From the NCBI GenBank assembly GCA_963675135.1, contig OY776119.1, positions 12,997,156 to 13,061,155 of the forward strand: a stretch of DNA of 64,000 nucleotides, read 5' to 3'. The notes under the pieces are model-generated. The model worked only from the letters and a program-made list of their open reading frames with translations, searched no databases and was not told the origin of the DNA. Position numbers and translations under genes: made by a program. Origin of the DNA: Galeopsis tetrahit (Eukaryota; Streptophyta; Magnoliopsida; Lamiales; Lamiaceae). Shown here piece after piece: positions 24,881 to 36,076 of this stretch. Position 1 is the stretch's first letter, and the number at the start of each line of letters is the position of its first letter.

Positions 24881-25945
24881 TGCAAAAAGTGTAAAAAACG
24901 ATACAAATCAACGGGAGAACAAGACCCAAAACAGGGGAACAAGACCCAAAATCGGGGAAATAGACCCATAACAGAGGAAAATAAATTACAACAAGAAATG
25001 AAATAGAGAACAAACTAATGCACCAAACAACAAAAAACTAAAACTAAAACGGAATCAACGGATGGCCCAATCGGTCAGCGTGGCGCGTCGGGAAGGATCT
25101 ATCCGTTGATCTCAACTATACCATGAAAGACTTTCCTAAGCCCGGCGAAGGATCCGAGCCGATGACTTTCCTAAGCCCGGGTAAAAGGATTATGAAAAAA
25201 TTCTAGCAAACATGGATTGTGGTGGGTTTACACATCTAACCCACCACCAAACCCATATAGCAAACAGACACTAACAAAGAAAGAAACTTCTGTATTGGAG
25301 GATGATGGTGGACAACGATTTTGGGAATTATGGTTGGGATGGAGAGGGGTTTACAGAGAGAAATTTTAAATATACATGATCTACAATTTAATTCAATCTC
25401 ATTTGTTTTCATACTTTTAATAGGGATACTTGTTTATCATTCACAAAATTAGTGTATCACCAAGTATTTTGGTCATAAATAATTCTCTACGGTTCAATTT
25501 TATTGTTTCATTTTTTATTTTCAATTTCATTATGCACATTCATTTATTTAAAAATAATATTATTCAGTATTTTTATTTTTATCTTTCAATCATCATTTAT
25601 TTGTTTGGGCAACTAATTTTTTTGAAGTATATCACACGTTTGAGTTTGGTGTTTAATTTCACTTGGTGATTTACATTTTGAATGTATGATACTATGAGTA
25701 TGTTTGATAGCAAAGATTGATTACCTAAAATTAGGATACCCTTAATTTAAGTTATCAAACAACCAATAAAAATGATATATAGTTAATCTAGGTTTAATCT
25801 AAGTTATCAAAGATGACCTATATTGAATGGTAAAATGTAACAATAAATATCACCCATATCACCAATGGTAAAGGCACGGAACATATATGAAATAGGGAAG
25901 TGAAACACAAACCAGAACTAATTAGTTGTCTATTCTTGAAGATAT
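24881..25945. other. Intergenic DNA with short direct repeats
   Basis: Contains acaagacccaaaa repeats (24915-24970) and a duplicated gactttcctaagcccgg (25130 and 25165). The rest is AT-rich with no gene. Confidence 0.5.
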
Positions 25946-25997
25946 AGGAATTAATATACAAGAATTAATTCCCACCCTCTCTACAAGTCTGTTGACC

Positions 25998-27347
25998 GAT
26001 ATAAGGCCCGACTTATCGCTCAAGGGTTTACTTAAGTCCCGGGTTCGGACTTTCACCATACGTTCAGCCCGATTGTCAAGGCTGCAACGGTGCGAGTTAT
26101 TCTTGCATTATCAGTTCATCACAAATGGCCTCTTCATCAGCTGGACGTGAAGAATGCTTTTTTGAACGGCGTGCTCGCTAAACCTGTTTTCATGGCTCAG
26201 CCCCCGGGGTTTGTTGACTCTCGGTACCCAGATCATGTGTGTCGATTGAAGAAAGCTCTATATGGCCTTCGCCAAGCCCCATTAGCTTGATATCAACGTT
26301 TCAGCTCTTACTTGCTGTCGTTGGGTTTTCTTCAGTCGAAGTCTGATTCATCATTATTCTTCCTTACTCGAGGTACATCCATAATATATCTTCTTCTTTA
26401 TGTTGATGATATTATTATCACGGGAAATAATTCAGATTTTCCCAAGCGTTTCATTGCTCGTACTCACTCCGAGTTTGCCATCAAAGATCTCGGCAAATTG
26501 AATTACTTCTTGGGGCTCGAGATTTCTTATACGCCTACTGGCCTATTTGTGGGGCAAGCGAAGTATGCCATGATATCTTATCCCGTGCTGACATGCTTGA
26601 TTGTAAACCCATTGCCACTCCTTTGCAAGCTGGTGCCTCCTTGGTTAGCACAGGTGATCCTTTTTCGGATCCAACATTGTACCGCTCTTTGGTGGGAGCT
26701 TTACAGTATCTTACTATCACTCGTCTGGACCTCTCCTATGCTGTTAATTCTGTGAGTCAGTTCCTCCATTCTCCTACTGATGATCATTTCTCTGCAGTTA
26801 AGAGGATTCTTCGTTACGTGAAAGGTACTGTTCATTTTGGCCTATCTTTCACCCATCGTCCGAACAGGTCTATTGTTGGTTATTCTGATGCAGACTGGGC
26901 CCATTGTGTTGAGACGCGTCGTTCCACTTAAGGTTATTCCATTTTTTTGGGTGGAAATCTTGTTTCTTGGAGTGCAAAGAAACAACCCACTGTTGCCCGC
27001 TCTAGTTGTGAGTCTGAGTATCGGGCTTTGGCTAATTCCGCCTCTGAAGTTGTTTGGCTCACCAACTTGCTTCGTGAACTTCATCAACTTCCCCCGATCG
27101 GCCAGTCCTTCTGTGTGACAACTGCAGTGCTCTCTTCCTCAACCAAAATCCTGTTGCTCATAAACGTGCCAAACATATCGACATCGACAACCATTTCGTT
27201 CGTGAGCTTGTATCTGCTGGTCGGTTGCACACTCAATGTGTTGCAACACATCTTCAGTTAGCTGACATTTTTACCAAGAGTCTTCCACATCCATCTTTTG
27301 AATTTTTACGCTCCAAGCTTTGCGTTTGTCTTCATTGCACGCATTGA
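25998..27347 (+). pseudogene. pol: Ty1/copia RT-RNase H fragment, 5'-truncated and frameshifted
   Basis: Begins inside RT (YKARLIAQGF) and continues through QLDVKNAFLNG, KKALYGLRQAP, LLLYVDDIII, FLGLEISYT, then RNase H (GYSDADWAHC, LVSWSAKKQPTVARSS, ESEYRALA, KHIDIDNHFV, IFTKSLPHP). Gag, protease and integrase are missing. It is broken by a TGG-to-TGA stop at 26288-26290, a frameshift near 26570, a stop near 26930 and another frameshift near 27105. The missing 5' part ends exactly where a 40-bp repeat (also at 27755) begins, so the truncation coincides with a junction between elements. Confidence 0.85.
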
Positions 27348-27602
27348 CGGGGGGTATTAAGGGAAATATTGGTATTAAGGGAAATATTGTATAAAGTAAT
27401 TATTGTTGTGTTTTTAGATTAGACTCGTTGATTTATTCTCTTTGATTTGATTTCCCATAATCGTGGAGATCTTGGTGTAATCCCCAAGTAATCCCCAAGA
27501 TATTGTTCCCCAAGTAATCCCCAAGATCTTGTTCCCCATGTAATCTCCAAGTATATATTAGTGGAATTCTCTAATCACCAATTAAGGGTGATCTCATATC
27601 AT
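27348..27602 (+). repeat. Polypurine tract and 3' LTR of the copia fragment
   Basis: A purine run acggggggt follows the RNase H end, then tattaagggaaatatt starts what should be the LTR (a TG-to-TA change at its first bases). Duplicated ggtattaagggaaat and ccccaagtaatcccc motifs occur inside. It runs into a TRIM-like remnant carrying a primer site at 27612. Confidence 0.5.
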
Positions 27603-28064
27603 TCTTTCATGGTATCAGAGCAAATCGGACAAACCGACCTGAGTTCGATTCCTGTTGAAAGCACTCCACCCATTTAAATTGTACACTCGATGGGCCTCCT
27701 TCCCAAAAAGGGTAAGAGGTGTTAATCAGACCCACGAGTGAGAGGGAGTGTTAGAAATTAATATACAAGAATTAATTCTCACCCTTTCTACAAGTTCGGA
27801 CTTTTAGATGAGACGAAATTCTTTCAATATGTTCTAACAACTCAGTAAAATGACTCCAACGGAATATGTCCGATCATGTCTTCTTGACGTCGAACTATGG
27901 ACTTTACGATGCAGATTTTAATTCTCGACTTGTCAATAAAATTAAGGAAGATGTGTTTACTCACACTTGAATTATTGCTTAATACACTTATATGTATTAT
28001 ATTTTTAGCACTATATACGATCACCTTAAAATTTGTATAGTGAAGAAATATTCTAAAGTTAATA

Positions 28065-28368
28065 CTCCCTCCGTTTTTTATTAAGTGTCATTTTAATATT
28101 TTTCAACAAATTAAGATATTAAATTGTGGACCATTTTAACCTTCATTAATGATAAATAATTTTATTATTAAATTTTTGTTTAGTAATGAATGTGACCAAT
28201 AATGTAGGTGATATTCATATATATAATAATTATGGGTTTTCTATGATTTATGCTATACTATATTTACAAGGGTAAAATTGTCAAAATTGAAGAAAAAAAA
28301 TGTAGAATAATACTTATTTTAAAAATATTTAAAAAGGTAAAGTGATACTTAATTAAAAATTGAGGGAG
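28065..28368. mobile_element. Stowaway-type MITE
   Basis: 304 bp, TA on both sides. Ends are ctccctccgttttttat and aattgagggag. Internal motifs (tgtcattttaatattttt) resemble 19377-19701. Confidence 0.85.
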
Positions 28369-28411
28369 TAGCATTTAGGAGCAGCCTGGGTGTAGTAATG
28401 TTCTATCTGTA

Positions 28412-29196
28412 CAGGGGCGGACCCAGGACGAGTAATTGAGGGGGGCCAGTAGTAAAATTTCAAAGTAATTAAATTTATAACATACATTAAACTTACAACA
28501 TGTTAAAAGTATTATTTGGTATGGTCCAGGATATATGCTCTTCTAACACTTTTTATAATGGTGGTCGTACTCCTGACGACTTTCATCATTTTCTATAGAT
28601 GGATTTGACTGAAATGCTTGAGTATTTTTATTCTTTTTTTTAAAGAATAAATCAATTGCCCGTAGCTTTTTCATCTACAAAATATTCAAATTGGAGTACA
28701 AATTAATTAATTGAAAGACTATATCAAATTCCAAATTTTAAGTTTTAGTCTACAATTAGTTATATTGATTCTTGTTTATCTTTGACTTAGAAAATAAATT
28801 TTATAAATACATCAACTAATAATTGAAGAATTAATTTAAATTAAATGCTAATTATGAATTAATTGTTTAGAGAATTGAAGAATATTAAAATAGTATATAT
28901 AGTGCATTAACAAATAACAAAATAAAACGAATAATATATAAATTACAATTACAAACAAGATAAGTGGTGAGTATTTATGGTTTATTTTAATGGAATTAAA
29001 TTAGCTGATGAATGGATTGGACTTCGAAGAAAATAAATCAAGCAATTACTAGGCTGCTTAAGTTAGTTTATTAATTGGGGAAGGCCAAACATAAAAAAAA
29101 AAAAAAAAATACAACTAACACATATATACACTACTTGATTAATAAAATTTGAGGGGGGCCATGGCCCTCCCCCCAATAAGCTTGCGTCCGCCCCTG
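28412..29196. mobile_element. Non-autonomous hAT element (785 bp)
   Basis: Terminal inverted repeats CAGGGGCGGACCCAGG on the left and gcgtccgcccctg on the right, with ggggggcc just inside both ends. The flanking octamers are tatctgta (28404-28411) and catctgta (29197-29204), an 8-bp duplication with one mismatch. The interior is AT-rich with no transposase. Confidence 0.85.
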
Positions 29197-29204
29197 CATC
29201 TGTA

Positions 29205-29650
29205 ATACATTTTCTTCGTTAAAAAAAATAAAAAAGAGAGAAAAAGAAAAGGACACAAAAGGGCTCAAGTAAAGCTTCTGTTTGGTCTATTTCTCTGACT
29301 TCAGTCCAACGCGTTTCTAAAGTGGGGTATTAATTAATTTGATCAAAATATCACCTTCCTTTAATTTCCACAATGCACTTTAATTTAATACTATAAAATT
29401 CATGTCATAAAAGCATAATAAATTTAAACAAAAATAGTACTCCATAGTATGTACTCTAGATAGAAGATTAACTCTTTAAATTTATACAAGTATTATATAT
29501 AGATGACTGACTTTTCACAAAAAAAAAATTACCATCTGACTCCTTATTAAAATCGATATATAGAGTGTATAAGTGTATTAGTGTAATGATCTAGAATTCA
29601 GGTCGTATAAGTGATTTATGTAGAAATCCACCATCTGTTTAGTATCAAAA
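29205..29650. other. Intergenic DNA, nothing recognised
   Basis: AT-rich with simple-sequence tracts; no gene or element ends. Confidence 0.45.
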
Positions 29651-29659
29651 GCGTATTAA

Positions 29660-29830
29660 TTTACTTATTGATTTAATATGAAACGGCATGAAAGAATTTC
29701 GTCTCATTTAAAAGTTGAAATTGCTTTCAGCATGAATTAAACTCAAAATGTATGAGTGTGAGCCTTAAAGCTCTGATACTGTGAAAGAATTGTGTCTCAT
29801 TTAAAAGTTCAAATTTTTAGAGAGGCCAGA
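29660..29830 (-). mobile_element. Second TRIM-like remnant (minus strand)
   Basis: On the minus strand cttttaaatgagacacaattctttca is followed by a decayed primer site (agtatcagagc), a ~70-bp spacer and then the same LTR-end motif again near 29691. This mirrors the LTR end plus primer site at 27603-27623. Its outer ends are lost. Confidence 0.45.
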
Positions 29831-30054
29831 AATTAATTTTTCGTATATTTAATTCCTAATACTATCTATTAAATTAATTAAGGACACCTGAGTTCGAACT
29901 TATTGTTTTAAAAAATACGGAGTATACTAACATACACTTTAAAAAAAAATTAATAATTTTAAAACGTCTTATGATATTCAAAAATATTGTGAATAAAATT
30001 TTTGACTTTGTCAATTTTTTTTTTATTGGTAATTTTTTTTCGAAATTGTGTGTT

Positions 30055-30590
30055 GAAAAGTGTAAGTCAATATTACTAAAAAAGTGTAACACAATATTAC
30101 TAAAAAGTGTAAGTCAATATTACTAAAAAGTGTAACACATTTTTTTATTAAAAAGTGTAAGTCGCTATAATTGAAAAGTGCAACAAACTTTTAATGAAAA
30201 ATGTAAGTCATTATAACTAGAAAGTGCAAGTTAGTATAACTAGAATGTGCAACACAATATTATTAAAAAGTGCATGTCAATATACTTGAAAAGTGCAATA
30301 CAATATTTTAATGAAAAGTGTAAGTTATTATAACTGAAAAGTGTAACAAAATACGACTAAAAGGTGTAACATAACATTACTAAAAAGTGTAAGTCACTAT
30401 AACTGAACATATTGTTGAAAATTGTAAGTCACTAGAACTGAAAAGTGCAACAAAATATAACTATAAGGTGTAGCATAACATTATTAAAAAGTGTAAGTCA
30501 ATATAACTAAAAAAATATTGTTGAAAATTGTAAGTCACTACAACTGAAAAGTGGAACAAAATATATCTAAAATGTGTAACATAACATCAA
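30055..30590. repeat. Degenerate minisatellite of aaaagtgtaagt units
   Basis: About 20 imperfect copies of a ~20-25 bp motif alternating aaaagtgtaagtca and aaaagtgtaacaca with tattact spacers. It lies 280-800 bp upstream of the LEA_2 start at 30871, so it borders that gene's promoter. Confidence 0.8.
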
Positions 30591-30870
30591 AGAAAAAATA
30601 AACTATTCTAAACCATTTGAGCTACATAAATTATCATACATGTTTTTTGCGTATTTTATTTTTATTGTTAATCCTATCAATTTTTTACGAGTCCACGATA
30701 TTTCACCGTATAATAAAAAAGTAATTGTGGACATTACTTAATTTGGCGCAATCCGTTCCACACATATCCATCCATCCATCAATGAATAGTACACTAACAA
30801 AATAAATCCAACCCACTCTCTCACTTCTATCTTTATTTCTTTCCATACAAATTAATTTTAACAAACTTCT

Positions 30871-31443
30871 ATGGCGGAAAAGGAGGAATCGGTCGGCAAG
30901 AAGAAACGCATAAAATGCTTACTTTACATCTTCATCTTCGCCGTTTTCCACACCCTAATCGTCGTCGTTTTCTCCCTAACCATCTTGAAAATCAGAACCC
31001 CCAAATTCCGCCTCACCTCCGCCGCCTTCGGCAACTTCCGCTACTCCGCCGCCGCCTCCAATCCCTCCTTCAACATATTCATAATCGCCCAACTCACCGT
31101 CAAGAACCGGAACTTCGGCCGCTTCAAATTCCGCGACACCAACATCTCGTTCTACTACAACGACGTCGTTGTGGGGTCGGCGCTCGTCCCGAGTGGGCGG
31201 GCCAGAGCGCGCTCGACGAGAAGATTGAGCGTGGCGGCGGAGCTTTCGTCGGCCAGAGTTTCGGACCGGGTTCAGCTGGAGGCCGGTTTGGGTTCGGGGG
31301 TTCTGTTGCTGAAGAGCCGGTCTGAACTGAGGGGAAACGTGGGAAAGATGTTGGTGTTTAAGAAGAAGAAGAAATCGGAGATGGATTGTGATATTGCTAT
31401 TAATTTGAAGCAGAAAATTGTTGGGTATTTGAGTTGCATTTAG
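30871..31443 (+). CDS. LEA_2 (NDR1/HIN1-like) membrane protein, At1g64065-like
   Basis: 190 residues, one exon. A basic N-terminus (KKKRIK) precedes one membrane segment (about residues 17-41, LLYIFIFAVFHTLIVVVFSL). The junction motif RTPKFRL follows, then a LEA_2 beta-sandwich over about 60-175 with VKNRNFGRFKF and RARARSTRRLSV. This layout fits single-pass membrane-anchored NHL/LEA group 2 proteins, some of which act in stress or pathogen response; the role of this one is unknown. The frame is uninterrupted, with GC-rich coding sequence against AT-rich flanks, which supports a real gene. It is paralogous to and convergent with 34053-34619. Its 3' flank is duplicated near 37290. Confidence 0.9.
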   Translation: MAEKEESVGKKKRIKCLLYIFIFAVFHTLIVVVFSLTILKIRTPKFRLTSAAFGNFRYSAAASNPSFNIFIIAQLTVKNRNFGRFKFRDTNISFYYNDVVVGSALVPSGRARARSTRRLSVAAELSSARVSDRVQLEAGLGSGVLLLKSRSELRGNVGKMLVFKKKKKSEMDCDIAINLKQKIVGYLSCI

Positions 31444-33240
31444 CTCCAACAGAATCCTCCTCTGTTTCAGTGAGAATTGTGTATGTTTTAAGTTTTTTTT
31501 TTTTTTATTTATATTGATACAAGGTCTATATTTTGGTATTTGAAATAAGATTTCAAAATCATATGATGTTACTTTTTAGGATGAAGTTTATTTTCCTTTT
31601 TGGGTCATTTGGGATCCTACACACATGATAATTATAACACCGTGCACTCACTTCCAAAGTATGCTTGTTTAAAAGTGATATTTCATATATAGTTTACATT
31701 CATAATAGTGACATACATTTTTAGTGTATTTAAAATTCATCCATAGTATAAAATCCTTGTCAAATCAAAATATTTCCATAATCACAAGCCCAACAATTTG
31801 AAAGAGAATGCATTAATCAGTTGCTTTCATAAGGAGGACTATTAATTTAAAGCAATACTAATAAAGTTAGGTATGTAGTTGATGTCAGACTCATATTATT
31901 CAATTACCATATTCCTAGTTTGATGCATGCATTAAAACAAAGGTTGTAGGGTCCGGGAAGCATTTGCTTTCATGAGGAGGAGGAGGAGTGAGTATTGAGA
32001 AAACTTTGGAAAACCATTATTAACGGAATATATTGAAATCTTGTGGAGAGGTTGAGAATTAATTCTTATATATTAATTCTTATTAATGCATTGTTAGACT
32101 GCAAAGAGCTAGGCTTAGTGACAATTATGGCATATATTTGCATGTTTGGAAATCATGCAGGCAGGCTCTAGCTTCCATCTTATAATTAGTATGTACTCAG
32201 GGGGCATGGGAGTGATGAATGATCGTGTCAAATTGATTAATTAAATTAGATTTTAATTGATTTTAAATGAATTAACATCAGATTTCAGTTTACAAATGTA
32301 TATATTTTGTAGATTTAAGCAGATCGATTTCACAACCTGCACTGTTTTAACAAGAAAATTAACATCATGAAATATATATGAGAAATTAATTAAGGCACAG
32401 AGTGATTCCATCAAATTTATTCATATTATCAACGCTCAACTACTTGTCCACTTTTGAATTCACTTTTTCGAACAATAATTTACTAGTATTTGAAATCAAA
32501 ATGAAATTCGTCAAAAAATACAAATAAATTCGTCACATATATACATGTTGTAATTAAATTTACGTTGAGGCAATTTATGAACACAATATATTTTATTTAA
32601 TTACAAATAATATTTGCAACGACCTAATGCCCAACACAAATATGCCTCAAATTAAGAAAATAATTTGTATCTCAACTTGTTTTAATCGGTAAAAGGCGAT
32701 AGATTTGGTAATCTTCATAGGCTATTTTCAAAGTTAGATCGATAACTAAAATCAAAATTGTTCATATTTTCTTATTTTTCTGGCCATGAGTGCAGTTTAC
32801 TCAGTGATGTAAGATTGAAACTTAAAATGTGCTCTTAATTAAGTCTCGGTTCAAAACACCGTTAAAAAAATTGAGTGCTGACTACCTAGTTTTCTTTTTT
32901 GTTCACCGTCCGGTTTTGATAAGAAATGTGTGGTCATTTGACTCATTTCCCAACGTGGGACCAAAATTTATACTCCATTTTACTATTCTTTAGTATTATT
33001 TGGTTTTCTAATATGGACTTATATTTGTTGTTGGTTTTAGATTAATAAATATATGTACAATAATATATGTACAATATTACTGTCTCATTTTTCATATTTC
33101 ACTGGTGTTCCATTGTTTTAGATTTTTAACACACGTCGTCTCCAATATTATACGATATTGATTATTTTTTAGTATGACACATATCGATCATCCATATAAT
33201 AGAATAAAATATGAAATATAAAAATTGAAACAAGAGATTT
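31430..33240. repeat. Duplicated LEA flank, copy A
   Basis: Segments of the region downstream of the first LEA gene recur in order and orientation at 37290-39330. Examples are agctccaacagaatc at 31443, ggttgtagggtcc at 31943, ctgcaaagagctaggcttag at 32100 and ttcccaacgtgggacc at 32947. It is otherwise noncoding AT-rich DNA. Together with the second LEA gene it forms one unit of a segmental duplication. Confidence 0.75.
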
Positions 33241-33278
33241 AATTCTCAAAGCGGTTAGAATAACTTTTATATTTCAGA

Positions 33279-33572
33279 TTTTTTTTTTTTTATGCAAGTT
33301 AAATACCCATCCCTGTTTCCCCTCCTCATGACTCGAACCTAAGGCCTAGGTAGTGGTGCTCTAACCACTTAAGTTATTCCACTTTATCTTTAAATTGATG
33401 GAAGTTAAATACCCATCCCTTTTTTCCCCTCCCCATGACTCGAACCCAGGATCTAAGGCCTAGGTAGTGGTGCTCTAACCACCCTAACCACCCTTTTTTC
33501 CCCTCCCCATGACTCGAACCCAGGATCTATAGGTAGTGGTACTCTAACCACTTGAGCTATCCCACTTTGTCA
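33279..33572 (-). mobile_element. Cluster of three tRNA-derived SINE copies or fragments
   Basis: On the minus strand each copy carries box A-like tagctcaagtggttagag and box B-like gggttcgagtc, then a body ending in poly-A (poly-T at 33281-33290 on plus). Copy 1 spans 33279-33390, copy 2 about 33398-33492 and copy 3 about 33490-33572. The last two are joined within their bodies, so the cluster arose by insertion into SINE sequence or local duplication. It is the same family as 57239-57366. Confidence 0.8.
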
Positions 33573-33751
33573 TCTCTTGATGTAATTTATCTCCATTCAC
33601 ACTGCAACATTAATTTCAATTCTATATTGTAAATAAATTGGCAAATCTAAATAGTTTATATATATAAACCCAGTGTACGTATTATTACACCGCAAAAAGA
33701 AAGAAAGTAGTGTGTCGTGATATTAAGATATGAGTACGAGTACTAAACAGA
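33573..33751. other. Spacer between SINE cluster and MITE
   Basis: No feature seen. Confidence 0.4.
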
Positions 33752-33753
33752 TA

Positions 33754-34034
33754 CTCCCCCTCTCACAATAACTTTCACACTTTCCTTTTCGCGACGTCCT
33801 ACAATAACTTTCACACCCTTAAAATGGAAAATCCTTTATAAACTCCACCCTCAAAATAACCTCATTTTTACACAAATGCCATTACTTTATCTCCACACAT
33901 ACACAAAAGTCAACTCATTTCTTTACTTTATACATAAAGTTTTACAAAATTACCCCTCAAAACTTCACTCATTATTACACTTTCTTAATTTTCGTGCCCA
34001 TCAACCTATGAAGATTAATATGGAACGGAGGGAG
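33754..34034. mobile_element. Stowaway-type MITE beside a LEA stop codon
   Basis: 281 bp, TA on both sides. Ends are ctccccctctcacaa and ggaacggagggag. Same subfamily as 16365-16648. It ends 19 bp before the stop codon of the LEA gene at 34053, so it probably contributes most of that gene's 3' untranslated region. It is absent at the equivalent place near 57115, dating it after the duplication or lost there. Confidence 0.85.
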
Positions 34035-34052
34035 TAATACTTAAAATGAAAT

Positions 34053-34619
34053 CTATTTGCATTCAATGTTAATGATCTGCTGCGTCGCCCTCACTATATC
34101 CATAGTACACTTCAAATCAGCACCTTTCATCTTCACCAAGATGAAAATAATCTCCGCTGATCCTCTCAATTTCGCCTCAGCCGTGATCGGAACGACGGCC
34201 GCCTCCGCCGCACTCAAATTCAATTCCACATCCAAATTGAATTTCTTGGTGGCTCTCCAACCCACACTAGACTCTGCCACGTCAGCAACTCCGACCTCCA
34301 CCCCCTGGCGGCGCGTGAACACCACGGTGGCGCGTGGGTATGCGTACCGCCCGAAGTTGGAGTTGGTGAGGGAAAACTCGACGTTGAGTCTCGCCGGAGT
34401 TCCGCCGGTGAAGTTTGTGACGGCGGCGTCTCGGATGCGGAACTTGGGGTTTCGGGCTCTCAAAATGGTTAAAGAAATTGTAGTGTCGATGACAATAGTA
34501 TAGACCACGATAAACGCGATTATGAATGTGAATTTACGCTTATTTTGCTTGCGAAGCTTATCGTGAGCGGCCGCCTCCGTTTCGCCGGTTTGTGGTGATT
34601 GCATTTCCTTCTCCGCCAT
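34053..34619 (-). CDS. LEA_2 (NDR1/HIN1-like) membrane protein, paralog
   Basis: 188 residues, one exon. A hydrophilic N-terminus (about 28 residues) leads into a membrane segment (about 29-53, KFTFIIAFIVVYTIVIDTTISL). The ARNPKFRIR junction and a LEA_2 domain with LTNSNFGRYAY, VGWRATKKF and AEAKLRGSAE follow, ending in a short DLKCTMDI-containing tail. The layout is that of the neighbour at 30871, so a membrane-anchored stress-type protein facing the extracytosolic side is likely; function unknown. A candidate TATA box is 66 bp upstream of the ATG. A decayed copy without its first ~38 residues lies at 57133-57721. Confidence 0.9.
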   Translation of the reverse strand: MAEKEMQSPQTGETEAAAHDKLRKQNKRKFTFIIAFIVVYTIVIDTTISLTILRARNPKFRIRDAAVTNFTGGTPARLNVEFSLTNSNFGRYAYPRATVVFTRRQGVEVGVADVAESSVGWRATKKFNLDVELNLSAAEAAVVPITAEAKLRGSAEIIFILVKMKGADLKCTMDIVRATQQIINIECK

Positions 34620-34684
34620 CTAATGGTTTGGTTTTTTACTTTCTTTCTTGTTTGCTCCGATAAGGGAGACAAATAATTAAAGGC

Positions 34685-34690
34685 TATATA
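34685..34690 (-). promoter_or_regulatory. Candidate TATA box of the minus-strand LEA gene
   Basis: TATATA read on the minus strand, about 66 bp upstream of the ATG (34619). A short leader of about 35 nt would follow. Motif evidence only. Confidence 0.35.
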
Positions 34691-34699
34691 TTAGATGAG

Positions 34700-35383
34700 G
34701 CAACGGGTGGGATGGGTTTCAAAGATATTTGTAAGATTTTTATCAAGTGGATTTTAAAGATATTTATGATTAAGTTTTTTAAAATAGAGACATTTATCAA
34801 GTTTAATGTTGTTGAATACGGAGTATCTAATTTTTGGTGATATTAACATTTTGGAGGAGGTTATTGTCAAAAAAAAAAAACATTTTGGAGGAGGTTAGTG
34901 TTAATTTATGATAATTTGTGATTTGTCTTTGTCCTAATTTTAAATGTGACGGTAGTACATACAAGTGTTACTGTTTTAAATATGTTTGATTTTTAAATAG
35001 TGACTCATCGTATACCCATAGTGATAATTGAAAGGAAAAAGGCTCTCATTCATTTCTGGTACACATATACAGTGTAATGGCGGATTAGTTAAATACATGG
35101 GTACAGACGTACAGTTAATTGTTTTTTTTTTTTTCTTATACAAAAAAATTAATATGTAAATAAAATTTTCTCAATAAATTAAAAATGTATCTCCAAATCA
35201 AATTATGCATAATGGTCCAATGGATATAAATTGATATTTAGTAAAGTTACAATACAATTCATAAGATAAAATGTCCAATTGACCAATCTTGAAAAAAGGC
35301 ATGCAAAAATTTTTTTTTTTCCAAGTAATCTTTCACCTTTTTTTTTTTTTTTTTTTATGCAACTACGACAAACACAATAAATC
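34700..35383. other. Intergenic DNA upstream of the minus-strand LEA gene
   Basis: AT-rich. The motif cattttggaggaggtta is duplicated at 34849 and 34881, with a 12-base poly-A between. Long poly-T tracts occur at 35120 and 35340. No gene. Confidence 0.5.
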
Positions 35384-35391
35384 GTATTTTA

Positions 35392-36076
35392 CAGGGCCGG
35401 TCCTAGGAATATCTAGGCTTGAATTGAACTTTAAAAAAAGGCTCCGTCCCTTCATATTTTTTATTCTATACAAACGTATAAAACATAAAACATAATGTAA
35501 AATAATTTTTAAATGACTAACAATATAGATTTTTTTTACACATTTTAGAATTTTAAATTAATAGATTTTTTAATATTTTAAGTTATTTAATTTTAAGAGA
35601 TTTTTTAGATTTTTAATGTAATAATTACAATTTTTAGAAAATTTAATGAGATTTTTTAGAATTTTTTATTTAGACAATTTTAGATTTTTTGAATTTTTAG
35701 ATTTTTTTTTTATACAAGTAACTTTTAATGAGATTTTTAGAAATTTTTAATATTTCACGACGAAAATGATATAAATTGAACAAAAAATGATGTAAATTGG
35801 ACACTCTAAGACGTAATTGAAAAAGTGAAAACTTTAAAAATATAAACTGAATTAGGCCTTTATTGAGAATTTTTTCTCCTAATTTTTCCTTCCCTTCTTC
35901 ACTAATTCTATTTTTTTTTAGCACTTCTCTTTATGCGTTAGTTATATTAATATTTTATATTATAATATATATATATAATATATAAAACATATCTTTAAAA
36001 ATAGGCCCCTAAAAAAGTGAAATATTTTTGGGCCTGAATCGATCGCCTCGTTGGCTTAACATTAGGACCGGGTCTG
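35392..36076. mobile_element. Non-autonomous hAT element (685 bp)
   Basis: TIRs CAGGGCCGGTCCTAGG and ttaggaccgggtctg, exact 8-bp target-site duplication gtatttta (35384-35391 and 36077-36084). Interior is T-rich with repeated ttttagattttt motifs and no transposase. The exact duplication suggests a fairly recent insertion. Confidence 0.9.

Larger units (their letters stand above)
25949..27829 (+). mobile_element. TRIM-like miniature LTR element, left LTR split by the copia fragment
   Basis: The right part is compact: an LTR end attctttca (27603-27611), a primer site tggtatcagagc (27612-27623), about 125 bp without coding capacity, a purine tract gagagggag, then an 81-bp LTR (27749-27829) from TGTTAG to TTTCA. 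The first ~40 bp of that LTR recur at 25949-25991, left of the copia fragment. The copia fragment therefore seems to sit in the left LTR. A related minus-strand copy lies at 29660-29830. Confidence 0.45.

Noticed and set aside
30915..31449. Alternative ORFs (136 and 157 residues) over the first LEA gene
   Set aside because: They lie in other frames of the same exon with His/Arg/Leu-rich composition and no motif. The LEA_2 frame has a membrane segment and family motifs.
33279..33572. Possible tRNA genes from box A/B motifs
   Set aside because: The motifs belong to a SINE: no cloverleaf anticodon arm could be drawn, and body, poly-A tail and repeated copies are present.
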